Assembly (NCBI GenBank): GCA_964638245.1
Contig: CAZWZG010000075.1
Coordinates: 1-14,666, forward strand
Length of the DNA stretch: 14,666 bases
Origin: CAZWZG01 sp964638245
GTDB taxonomy: Bacteria; Pseudomonadota; Alphaproteobacteria; Rhodobacterales; Rhodobacteraceae
Direction: 5' to 3'
Shown: positions 7,828 to 14,547 of the stretch, one piece after another
Numbering within the stretch: position 1 is the stretch's first letter
Layout: each line of letters begins with the position of its first letter
Notes under the pieces: model-generated
What the model saw: the letters and a program-made list of their open reading frames with translations, nothing else
The model's database searches: none
Told to the model about the DNA's origin: nothing
Translations under genes and position numbers: made by a program

Positions 7828-7971
7828 GCCGGGCAAGCGCCGACCTGCGGGGTGGCGCATTCCGTCAAGGCAGACTGGGCGCTTTATGGCTGTCGTGTCT
7901 TCTTTCAACTGGACCGCGCGCTTGTGGTGACGTAGCGCCGCCCCTCAGGCGCGGGTCGGCGCTTGCCCGGC
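7828..7971. repeat. Long inverted repeat in the SDR-hemF gap
   Basis: The 288-base gap between the SDR and hemF genes holds a strong inverted repeat. An 18-bp perfect outer stem pairs 7828-7845 (GCCGGGCAAGCGCCGACC) with 7954-7971. An inner 10-bp near-perfect stem (9 of 10) pairs 7849-7858 with 7935-7944 after an asymmetric bulge. The central region is about 76 bases. The right flank (7971-8020) is GC-rich and has no convincing gene; the open frames across it read as Arg/Pro/Ala-rich noise. The element could end SDR transcription, form a structured RNA, or be a small dispersed repeat. The absence of a U-tract argues against a simple intrinsic terminator. Confidence 0.6.
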
Positions 7972-8023
7972 GGGCTTCGGCCTTGAACCCGGGCTGGGTC
8001 CTTTGGTTCTCTGTCACGCTGCA

Positions 8024-8052
8024 TTGACATCCCCCGCGTCTAAGGTTGATCT
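8024..8052 (+). promoter_or_regulatory. Putative hemF promoter
   Basis: A perfect TTGACA -35 box lies at 8024-8029. With a 17-base spacer the -10 position is TGATCT (8047-8052), a weak match to TATAAT, as is common in alphaproteobacterial promoters. Transcription would start near 8059, about 35 bases before the hemF ATG. It is the only good -35 box in the gap. The -10 assignment is inference. Confidence 0.4.
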
Positions 8053-8059
8053 GCCTCAA
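8046..8059. promoter_or_regulatory. FNR/FnrL-type binding site upstream of hemF
   Basis: TTGATCTGCCTCAA matches the FNR-family consensus TTGAT-N4-ATCAA at 9 of 10 defined positions. It is centred 41.5 bases before the hemF start codon. If the TTGACA box at 8024 is the -35, the site covers the -10/start region, the position of a repressor. That would fit shutting down the oxygen-dependent enzyme without oxygen. Activation from -41.5 would need transcription to begin at the ATG itself, which does not fit the good Shine-Dalgarno site present. Confidence 0.55.
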
Positions 8060-8093
8060 GGTCCCGCCGAGCAGAAGCGGGCAAGGAAGGACA

Positions 8094-8984
8094 ATGACAG
8101 AACAGTTCGATGACAAGAAAGCGCGGGCCTCTGGCTGGTTTAGATCCCTGCGCAATGAGATCGTAGCCGCCTTCGAAGGGCTTGAAGATACCCAGACCAC
8201 TGGCCCCTTCGCCGACCAGCCCGCTGGACGTTTCGAGGTCAAAGAGACGAAGCGTAGCTCGGACGATGGCAGCGACGCTGGTGGCGGTTTGATGAGCGTT
8301 ATGCGGGGCGGTCGTGTCTTTGAAAAAGTTGGGGTCAATGTTTCGGCCGTCTACGGCAAGCTTGGTGAGGCCGCGCAAAAGGCGATGGCGGCCCGCGGTG
8401 TGCCGGGCATGGACGAAGATCCACGCTTTTGGGCGAGCGGTATTAGCCTTGTTGCCCATATGCAGAACCCGCACTGCCCGTCGGTTCACATGAACACCCG
8501 CATGTTCTGGACGCCCCATGCGTGGTGGTTCGGCGGTGGCTCAGACCTCAACCCTTGCATCGAGTACGACGAGGACACGGCATTCTTTCATGGCGTACAG
8601 AAAGAACACTGCGATCCCCACGGCGCGGACTACTATGATCGCTTCAAGGCGTGGGCGGATGAGTATTTTTATGTGCCCCATCGGGGTCGCGCCCGAGGTG
8701 TTGGCGGGATTTTCTACGATGATCTGAACACCGGCGATTGGGAGGCGGATTTCGCCTTTACGCAAAACGCCGGTCGCGCATTCCTCAACGCCTTCGTTCC
8801 GTTGACCGAAAAGCGTCGGGATATGCCTTGGACGGATGACGATAAGGAAACGCAATACGCCCATCGCGGGCTCTATGCCGAGTACAACCTAGTCTATGAT
8901 CGGGGCACCAAGTTTGGCCTAGCGACGGGTCATGACGCCAATGCCGTGCTCATGAGCCTGCCACCGATCGCGAAATGGCACTGA
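8094..8984 (+). CDS. hemF: Oxygen-dependent coproporphyrinogen III oxidase HemF
   Basis: This enzyme carries out oxidative decarboxylation of coproporphyrinogen III to protoporphyrinogen IX with O2, the aerobic step of heme (and bacteriochlorophyll) synthesis, in the cytoplasm. It has 296 residues, close to E. coli HemF. Conserved blocks: NVSAVYG at 82-88, NPHCPSVHMNTRMF at 125-138 with the metal/substrate histidines, WWFGGGSDLNP at 144-154, RGVGGIFYDDL at 201-211, and the C-terminal YNLVYDRGTKFGL at 264-276. The ATG at 8094 is preferred over upstream TTG because AAGGAAGG (8083-8090) precedes it. The last 10 bases overlap cobT, making it the first gene of a coupled hemF-cobT-cobS-cobC chain. 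An FNR-type box upstream suggests oxygen control. Confidence 0.97.
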   Translation: MTEQFDDKKARASGWFRSLRNEIVAAFEGLEDTQTTGPFADQPAGRFEVKETKRSSDDGSDAGGGLMSVMRGGRVFEKVGVNVSAVYGKLGEAAQKAMAARGVPGMDEDPRFWASGISLVAHMQNPHCPSVHMNTRMFWTPHAWWFGGGSDLNPCIEYDEDTAFFHGVQKEHCDPHGADYYDRFKAWADEYFYVPHRGRARGVGGIFYDDLNTGDWEADFAFTQNAGRAFLNAFVPLTEKRRDMPWTDDDKETQYAHRGLYAEYNLVYDRGTKFGLATGHDANAVLMSLPPIAKWH

Positions 8985-9973
8985 GCGCCGAGGCCATACA
9001 GGCGGCCATTGATGGAAAAACGAAGCCACCCGGTTCGCTGGGTGCGATCGAAACGCTTGCCGCGCAACTCGCCGCGCTCCAAGGCACGCTGACGCCCAAG
9101 GCTGAGACATGCCACCTGACGATTTTCGCGGGCGATCATGGTATCGCGGCGGAAGGTGTTTCGCCTTTCCCGCAGGCCGTGACGGGACAGATGGTTCTGA
9201 ACTTTCTAGGCGGCGGTGCGGCGGCGACGGTCTTTGCCAGAACTCTCGGGACGCAGGTGACTGTCGTGGACGCGGGCGTCCTCGATACGATTGCTCACCC
9301 CTATTTGATAGATCGGCGCATGGGGCCGGGGACCGCCAACAGCGCGCAGGGCCCCGCCATGTCCGCTGAAACGCTTGAAGCGGCGATTGCCGCAGGTCGC
9401 GCAATGGGGATTGAGGGCGTTTCAGACGTCGCGGCCTTTGGCGAAATGGGAATTGCCAATACGTCCGCTGCCGCCTTGGTGGCGTCCAAGGTCCTTGGGT
9501 TGCCTGTTGGCGAACTGGCCGGGCGCGGCACGGGCTGGGATGACGACGGACTAAAGCGCAAAATCGCAGTCCTGGAACGCGCGGCTGCGCGCACCGAACC
9601 GAAGCTGAGCGCCAAAGCCGCGATGGCGGAATACGGCGGGTTCGAGATGGCCATGATGGCTGGGGCCATGGTTGGCGCGGCACAAGCGCGGCGCTTGGTA
9701 TTGGTCGACGGTTTCATCGCCACCGCATCGGCCATGCTGGCGCTGGAGCTTGCTCCCGAGGCGCGGAACGCGATGGCGTTTGCGCATCGTTCCGCCGAAG
9801 CGGGCCACGCGGCGATGCTGGAGGCGCTTGGTGCCGATCCATTGCTTGATCTTGGTCTGCGGCTCGGTGAAGGCACTGGCGGTTTGCTGGCCTGGCCCTT
9901 GGTGCAGGCGGCCGCGGCGATGCTAACTGACATGGCCTCTTTTGAGAGCGCCGGGGTCAGCGGGGCCTCTTGA
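8975..9973 (+). CDS. cobT: Nicotinate-nucleotide--dimethylbenzimidazole phosphoribosyltransferase CobT (CobU in Pseudomonas naming)
   Basis: This enzyme transfers phosphoribose from nicotinate mononucleotide to 5,6-dimethylbenzimidazole, giving alpha-ribazole phosphate, the activated lower ligand of cobalamin. It has 332 residues, normal for the family. Visible motifs: TKPPGSLG at 16-23, GDHGIAAEGVSPFP at 53-66, GEMGIANTS at 156-164, GRGTGWDDDGL at 183-193, and LGEGTG at 297-302, where E299 corresponds to the catalytic glutamate of the Salmonella enzyme. The ATG at 8975 lies inside hemF (10-base overlap) with no clear ribosome site of its own, so translation probably depends on hemF. The stop overlaps the cobS start (TTGA). 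Confidence 0.96.
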   Translation: MALSAEAIQAAIDGKTKPPGSLGAIETLAAQLAALQGTLTPKAETCHLTIFAGDHGIAAEGVSPFPQAVTGQMVLNFLGGGAAATVFARTLGTQVTVVDAGVLDTIAHPYLIDRRMGPGTANSAQGPAMSAETLEAAIAAGRAMGIEGVSDVAAFGEMGIANTSAAALVASKVLGLPVGELAGRGTGWDDDGLKRKIAVLERAAARTEPKLSAKAAMAEYGGFEMAMMAGAMVGAAQARRLVLVDGFIATASAMLALELAPEARNAMAFAHRSAEAGHAAMLEALGADPLLDLGLRLGEGTGGLLAWPLVQAAAAMLTDMASFESAGVSGAS

Positions 9974-10731
9974 ACCGCCTGCGCGAGGAATTGAGCATTG
10001 CCGGTCTGGCGGTGCAGTTCCTGACGCGATTGCCCGTGCCCGACCCGGGTTGGTCCGAAGACCGTATGGCCGCCACGCCGCGGTGGTACCCTGCCGTGGG
10101 TGCTTTGGTTGGAGCACTGTCCGGGCTGATCTTTCTGATTGCATTACATCTTGTGCCGGTCGCAGTTGCGGCTGTTCTGGCCACCGCCGGCGGGATCTTG
10201 ATCACCGGAGCGTTTCACGAAGACGGATTGGCCGATAGCGCCGACGGCCTGGGCGGCGGGTCCACGCGCGAGCGTGCGCTGGAAATCATGCGCGACAGTC
10301 GCCTAGGCACGTATGGAACGCTGGCGCTGGTCTTTGTGGTCTTGGCCAAGATTAGCGCGCTTTCGGCGATGCCCATGCTCGCGCCGGTGGCCTTGATCGC
10401 AGCGCATGCCGTTAGCCGATGGTCGACGCTGTGGGTCATGTTCGGCATGGACTATGCCCGCGACCATGGGACGGGAAAGCCGGTTGCCGCCGGGATCGAG
10501 ACCGGGGGGCTGATCTTTGCCGGTGTGTGCGCCGGGGCTGCCATGGTACCCTTGGCCTGGATGGCCGGACCGTCGGCGGTATTGGCCGCAATCATTGGTG
10601 CGGTACTCGGCCATTGGGCCATGCGGGCACGGTTTGCGCGCAAGTTGGGCGGCTATACCGGGGACACGCTTGGCGCCGTTCAGCAAGTATCGGAAATCGG
10701 TTTTTACCTAGGGCTGCTTGCATGGCTCTAA
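9970..10731 (+). CDS. cobS: Adenosylcobinamide-GDP ribazoletransferase CobS (CobV in Pseudomonas naming)
   Basis: This cobalamin (5'-phosphate) synthase is an integral inner-membrane protein that joins alpha-ribazole (phosphate) to adenosylcobinamide-GDP. It has 253 residues with several hydrophobic segments (about 42-80, 117-145, 180-215). The family signature is clear: GAFHEDGLADSADGLGGG at 80-97 with the acidic Mg/GDP residues, followed by RDSRLGTYG (108-116). KLGGYTGDTLGAVQQVSEIG lies at the C-terminal end (225-244). The start is the rare codon TTG at 9970, overlapping the cobT stop in TTGA. This choice gives the conserved N-terminus (EELSIAGLAVQFLTRLPVP) at the right distance. The last 10 bases overlap cobC. 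It uses the product of CobT, the preceding gene. Confidence 0.95.
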   Translation: MNRLREELSIAGLAVQFLTRLPVPDPGWSEDRMAATPRWYPAVGALVGALSGLIFLIALHLVPVAVAAVLATAGGILITGAFHEDGLADSADGLGGGSTRERALEIMRDSRLGTYGTLALVFVVLAKISALSAMPMLAPVALIAAHAVSRWSTLWVMFGMDYARDHGTGKPVAAGIETGGLIFAGVCAGAAMVPLAWMAGPSAVLAAIIGAVLGHWAMRARFARKLGGYTGDTLGAVQQVSEIGFYLGLLAWL

Positions 10732-11216
10732 CGCTGATGCGCCATCCTGAGCCGCGCGTGGACCCGGGGCTTTGCTATGGGCGGTCGGATTTGGAGCTCA
10801 AGCACCCTGTTGCGCCAAAGATGGACACCTTGCCAGCCTTCACCACCATCTTGAGCAGTCCGCTCCAGCGGGCGCGTCTATTGGCAGAAGCGATTTCTGA
10901 GCGGTCAGGGATTGCCCTCGCAGTCGATGCTGGCTTGTCGGAAATGGATTTCGGCGCGTGGGAGGGACAGCTTTGGGACGATATCCCGCGACACGATATC
11001 GACGCTTGGGCTGATGACTTCCATCACGCTCGACCCCACGGCGGAGAAAGCGTCGCGATGTTTGCTGAGCGTGTTTCGCGCGCATTGTCCCGGGCACCGG
11101 ACGGCGCGTTGCTGGTGTGCCATGTTGGCGTCATCCGCGCCGCACTGGTCGAGCACGGGGATCCCGAAGGCTGGGAGGCGAAAGTGCCGTTTGAAGGAGT
11201 TGTAACGCTGCCTTAG
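10722..11216 (+). CDS. cobC: Histidine phosphatase, probable alpha-ribazole phosphatase CobC
   Basis: This is a phosphoglycerate-mutase-like histidine phosphatase of 164 residues. It is likely to dephosphorylate alpha-ribazole phosphate or cobalamin 5'-phosphate, the step beside CobS. The phospho-accepting R7-H8 (LMRHPEP instead of the common RHGE) is followed by GLCYGRSDL at 16-24, a pattern found in CobC-type members. R50 (SSPLQRAR), E74 in LSEMDFGAWEG and the second catalytic histidine H134 (LLVCHVGVIRA) complete the site. The ATG at 10722 overlaps the cobS stop by 10 bases and gives the minimal domain; longer upstream reading would only repeat cobS in another frame. The stop overlaps by 4 bases the stop of the convergent unknown gene. 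It is shorter than E. coli CobC (about 200 residues), but all catalytic residues are present. Operon context drives the specific assignment. Confidence 0.85.
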   Translation: MALTLMRHPEPRVDPGLCYGRSDLELKHPVAPKMDTLPAFTTILSSPLQRARLLAEAISERSGIALAVDAGLSEMDFGAWEGQLWDDIPRHDIDAWADDFHHARPHGGESVAMFAERVSRALSRAPDGALLVCHVGVIRAALVEHGDPEGWEAKVPFEGVVTLP

Positions 11217-12115
11217 TTCGGACGCTGGAATTGACCGCCGCCTCCGCCGCGCAAGACGCTGGGGCGATCCGCCGTTGTCGTGCTTGGCGCTGCCTCCTGA
11301 GCGCCATTAAGCAACCCGCCGACGTTAAGCCGACCCAGGAGAGTCTCAGTGACGCCTTCGGCGCGTTCACCCACGTAATTCAGCTTGACGCTGAGGTAGT
11401 AGTCCGTGGTGCCATCAGAGCGCACCCGACCCTGTCGTGGGACAATCTGAGCGATGACACAGTTGTTGGTCGTCCGGCGCAATTCCCGGCATGCCTGTTG
11501 CGCGGCGGAATAAAGCTCTTTGCGTCGGCTTTCGATGGCCGTGACCGGAATGCGCTGCGCATCGCGGTCATTGGGCAAACGCAGGCTGACCGTGTAAAGA
11601 TCGCGCGAGCCGTCGACATCGATTTCACCCATGTAATAGCTCGGGACATATGCAACGGTGCTCGAAATATCGAACGTCCCGTCATCGCGCTTTTTCACTT
11701 CCGATTTCGACACACCACAGGTTTTGGCGATGGTTTCCAGAAGAAGTTCGCATTCTGACGTCGCGCGCGTGTTGGCGCGCGCCAGCACCCAAAGATGCTC
11801 GAATTCTTCTTCTGGCGCGGCTTCATCCTCGGCCAGAACATCCGCTATCATCACGGTTTCCGTGTAGACGACATGGCGCGCACGGGCGAGAGTCTCGGTA
11901 TCGAAGAGCGTGGCAATCTTCTTGCCCTCCACGAAGTTGCCGAAGGCATTGTCGATGGCGATACCCGCGTCGGCGACCGCGCTCGGCACAACGGTTTCCC
12001 CGTCGATCGCGCGTTCGAATTCGGCCATCCGGCCAAGGGCGGTCATGTTCAAAAGAAGCATCGGAACACCGACAACGACCATGCCGAGAAGGCTCAGGAG
12101 CAGACGTGGTGACAT
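11213..12115 (-). CDS. Unknown membrane-anchored protein, 300 residues, internally repeated
   Basis: I do not recognise this family. One N-terminal hydrophobic segment (about 4-28: LLLSLLGMVVVGVPMLLLNM) would anchor it in the inner membrane or act as a signal. The rest is soluble and probably periplasmic. A charged, Glu-rich stretch lies at 92-106. Two similar blocks each carry a cysteine pair and a DGT turn followed by a beta-like strand: C122...C133...DGT(145-147) and C209...C219...DGT(234-236). This suggests duplication and possible disulfides. The tail (270-300) is low-complexity, with a Gly run at 290-294. It starts 3 bases after the stop of the 403-residue gene, with GGAG about 10 bases upstream, and is clearly co-transcribed with it and probably with hemE. 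It ends tail to tail with cobC. Confidence 0.8.
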   Translation of the reverse strand: MSPRLLLSLLGMVVVGVPMLLLNMTALGRMAEFERAIDGETVVPSAVADAGIAIDNAFGNFVEGKKIATLFDTETLARARHVVYTETVMIADVLAEDEAAPEEEFEHLWVLARANTRATSECELLLETIAKTCGVSKSEVKKRDDGTFDISSTVAYVPSYYMGEIDVDGSRDLYTVSLRLPNDRDAQRIPVTAIESRRKELYSAAQQACRELRRTTNNCVIAQIVPRQGRVRSDGTTDYYLSVKLNYVGERAEGVTETLLGRLNVGGLLNGAQEAAPSTTTADRPSVLRGGGGGQFQRPN

Positions 12116-12118
12116 GGG

Positions 12119-13330
12119 CTAGCGCTCCGTCGGGGTGGGTTGCAGGATCGACAGGTCACCACCCGTGGCGGCGGTACCGAGGCGCCGGATGTCTTCGCGC
12201 AGAGAAGCAGCGATTTGGTCTTCGTTGCCGTGGTACATGTGCTCGGCTGGTACGGCACGGACAATTGCGCCTTCCATCGGAAAATAGGGGAACGGCGCTG
12301 TGGGCACGGGACCGGCGAAGACATGGCTTGCCTCCCAACCGCCGATTGCGCCTTGTTCGCTAGGGATGCCGAATGTCGCTTCGAACCAAGTCGTATAGGT
12401 TTGATGACGCTCTTTCGCCTTGCCTTCATAGTCATTCGAACTGTTGAGCGCGCCCGGTCGCGTGTAGAGATCCCAATGCGGCGCTGGCGCGCGGGCCGGA
12501 GCGGGCGCACATTGCGTACTGAGAAGGAGGGGCTCGATCCCATAGTCTCCAGCGGGCCCATGAAAGCCCATGCCCGGACGTCCGATCATCGCGACATGTG
12601 CGATTTTGACCCCCGGTGCCGCTTGCACGTTCCAGATCGTGGCGTCCGATGACTGCAGGATCAGGTATTGCGGGGCGCTGGTGTCCGTCAGAACGACCGT
12701 CTTCGCCTCAACGGGGTTGCCCCTGGTGCGCGGCGCATAGTCCAGATCGCTTTGACGCGACTGGATCCGTCCGATCCATTCCATGGTCTGTTTGGCCAAT
12801 TCGGACTTGCTCAGCGCATGGACACCCGTGGGCGCTCCGCCGAAGTTCACTTGAACGTTCACGATGGCCTCGCCCGATGCCGGACGACGTGGCGTGCAAG
12901 AGGCAAGGGGTTCGATCGGGGCAACGGTCGCCGGAACCTCGGGTCGGATTGCGGTGATCGGATACCCGTCCAGCGCCTGGTTGAGCATCGCGACTTCGTC
13001 GTTGGGCCCAATCATTCCAGGGTGCCGGATTTTCCAGCCGTAGAACTCCTTGCGGGTTGCTTGTTCAGGTGTGGTGATGCGGTTGGAACCGCCGCCAACA
13101 GTGTTCAACCCGCCCCCATTCCCCGATGTGGCAATGCCAAACGCCCGGATCAGTTGGCCGAGTGACGGTCCATCCGGTTTGGAGGACGCCGCATCGGTCT
13201 GGCTATCGGTGTCTAGCGCGGCAACGCGTTCATTGCGTTGCGCCCCTGTTTCGACGCCAAAATAACCGGCCAGGACCAATGCCATAGCCGATACGATGCA
13301 AAGTCCGAGCATCACGCGCATGAAGGACAT
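12119..13330 (-). CDS. Unknown membrane-anchored protein, 403 residues
   Basis: I do not recognise this family. An N-terminal hydrophobic segment (about 4-25) has no lipobox and is probably an inner-membrane anchor or uncleaved signal. A polar Asp/Ser/Gly-rich linker follows (about 30-90, with a Gly-Asn run at 70-82). C145 precedes a region with beta-sandwich-like strands: AIVNVQVNFGG (155-165), KTVVLTDTSAPQYLILQSSD (210-229) and TIWNVQAAPGVKIAHVAMIG (231-250). An Ala/Pro-rich hinge (275-284) separates a Trp/Tyr/His-rich C-terminal part (285-385). The gene follows hemE after 90 bases on the same strand and is followed 3 bases later by the 300-residue gene. The pair is probably secreted or periplasmic and acts together. 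The link to heme synthesis is positional only. Confidence 0.8.
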   Translation of the reverse strand: MSFMRVMLGLCIVSAMALVLAGYFGVETGAQRNERVAALDTDSQTDAASSKPDGPSLGQLIRAFGIATSGNGGGLNTVGGGSNRITTPEQATRKEFYGWKIRHPGMIGPNDEVAMLNQALDGYPITAIRPEVPATVAPIEPLASCTPRRPASGEAIVNVQVNFGGAPTGVHALSKSELAKQTMEWIGRIQSRQSDLDYAPRTRGNPVEAKTVVLTDTSAPQYLILQSSDATIWNVQAAPGVKIAHVAMIGRPGMGFHGPAGDYGIEPLLLSTQCAPAPARAPAPHWDLYTRPGALNSSNDYEGKAKERHQTYTTWFEATFGIPSEQGAIGGWEASHVFAGPVPTAPFPYFPMEGAIVRAVPAEHMYHGNEDQIAASLREDIRRLGTAATGGDLSILQPTPTER

Positions 13331-13420
13331 AGATTGTCTGCCCCGTCTGTTACCCTTGGTTCCCCAATGGATTAACGGAACAATTTGGCGAGACTTGGGC
13401 GATTGGTGCGAAAATCGCGC

Positions 13421-14452
13421 CTAGCCGCGGATCGCCTCAAGCAGCACATGCACGTTTTCGGGGTCCGCGTCGGGTGTGATGCCATGACCGAGGTTGAATA
13501 TGTGAGGTCCGCCCTTGAACGCCTCGACGATACGTTTGGCTTCCATGCGCAATGCGTCGCCCCCTGTCACCATATGGGTTGGAGCGAGGTTTCCCTGCAC
13601 ACACCCATCCTTCTGGACATTGGCAGCCGCCCAGTCGGCGTCCACCGAGTTATCGATGGCCACGCAGTCGCACCCCACTTCGTTCGCAAACCCGATATAG
13701 CCGTCGCCTGCTTCCCGCGGAAACGCGATGACTGGAATGCCGGGGTGGCGGGCCTTGATGGCCGCGGTGATCTGTTTGGCCGGTGCAACGGCGTAGCGTG
13801 CGAAATCCTCGCCTTTGAGCGATCCGGCCCAACTGTCGAAGATCTTGACGACTTCGGCACCAGCGTCGATCTGTGCCGAAAGGTACTCGATAGTGGCATC
13901 CGTGATGCGCGCCAAAAGGCCTTCAAACACGGCCGGATCGGTGTCTTTGAGCGCATGTGCCGGCCCTTGATCGGGCGTCCCGCGTCCGGCGATCATGTAA
14001 GTCGCAACGGTCCATGGCGCGCCAGCAAACCCGATCAGCGTCGTCTCAGACGGAAGCTCACGCGACAGGATTTTGACCGTCTCGTAAATCGGGTTCAGGG
14101 TGTCGTGGATGGCATCCGTGGGCTTGAGCGCGGCCAACTCGGCCTCGCTCGTCAGGGTCGATAGGCGTGGCCCTTCGCCCGTGACAAACCACAGGTCGGC
14201 GCCCAGCGCCTGCGGGATCAACAGGATGTCCGCAAAAAGGATCGCCGCGTCAAAACCGTAACGCCGAATGGGTTGCAAAGTGACCTCGGCAGCGAGCTCT
14301 GGATTATAGCAAAGGGACAGGAAATCCCCCGCCTGAGCACGCGTTGCGCGGTATTCCGGCAAGTATCGCCCGGCCTGGCGCATCAACCAGACGGGCGGGA
14401 CATCAAGTGTTTCGCCCGCCAGCGCGCGCAGGATCGTCTTTTGTTCAGCCAC
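13421..14452 (-). CDS. hemE: Uroporphyrinogen decarboxylase HemE
   Basis: This cytoplasmic enzyme decarboxylates the four acetate side chains of uroporphyrinogen III to give coproporphyrinogen III, the HemF substrate; 343 residues. Signature 1 is PPVWLMRQAGRYLPEYR (19-35) with substrate-binding R25 and R29. The FADIL block supplies D75, the pyrrole-binding aspartate. Signature 2 is GFAGAPWTVATYM (141-153) with Y152, and IFDSWAGSL and a C-terminal NLGHGITPD loop (active-site His) are present. I chose the GTG at 14452 because GAGGGGG (14464-14458) lies 5 bases upstream and the N-terminus then matches the usual family length. The longer ATG at 14494 has no ribosome site and adds 14 atypical residues. 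The gene is divergent from hemC. Confidence 0.95.
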   Translation of the reverse strand: MAEQKTILRALAGETLDVPPVWLMRQAGRYLPEYRATRAQAGDFLSLCYNPELAAEVTLQPIRRYGFDAAILFADILLIPQALGADLWFVTGEGPRLSTLTSEAELAALKPTDAIHDTLNPIYETVKILSRELPSETTLIGFAGAPWTVATYMIAGRGTPDQGPAHALKDTDPAVFEGLLARITDATIEYLSAQIDAGAEVVKIFDSWAGSLKGEDFARYAVAPAKQITAAIKARHPGIPVIAFPREAGDGYIGFANEVGCDCVAIDNSVDADWAAANVQKDGCVQGNLAPTHMVTGGDALRMEAKRIVEAFKGGPHIFNLGHGITPDADPENVHVLLEAIRG

Positions 14453-14547
14453 CGGGACCCCCTCTTTTTCCTCTTGGTCCCAAGTGTTTGGCATGATGTC
14501 AATCCCGGGTGTTGTCAGAGTGTCATCTTAGATTTACAGGTTAGGCA
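14453..14547. promoter_or_regulatory. Divergent hemE-hemC intergenic region
   Basis: This 95-base gap between the divergent hemE and hemC starts must hold promoter elements for both unless transcription enters from elsewhere. A TTGACA match on the minus strand (14502-14497) could be the hemE -35 box, but no good -10 follows at standard spacing. I see no FNR-type box. If that -35 is real, the longer hemE start at 14494 would lie within the promoter, which supports the GTG start. Confidence 0.35.

Noticed and set aside
8000..8093. Cobalamin riboswitch ahead of the hemF-cob operon
   Set aside because: I looked for a B12-box-like conserved core in the leader and saw none; the leader is also too short if the TTGACA promoter is used.
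7821..8338. Small frames on both strands across the SDR-hemF gap
   Set aside because: They are created by the GC-rich inverted repeat, lack ribosome sites and recognisable domains, and one runs antisense into hemF.
8919..9683. 254-codon minus-strand frame opposite cobT
   Set aside because: Arg/Pro/Ser-rich translation without domains, antisense to an intact cobT with all catalytic motifs; a shadow frame.
9301..9933. 210-codon minus-strand frame opposite cobT
   Set aside because: Ala/Ser/Pro low-complexity translation antisense to cobT; a shadow frame.
10984..11001. Two GATATC palindromes close together in cobC
   Set aside because: Hexamer palindromes inside coding sequence; codon use explains them and the reading frame is intact.
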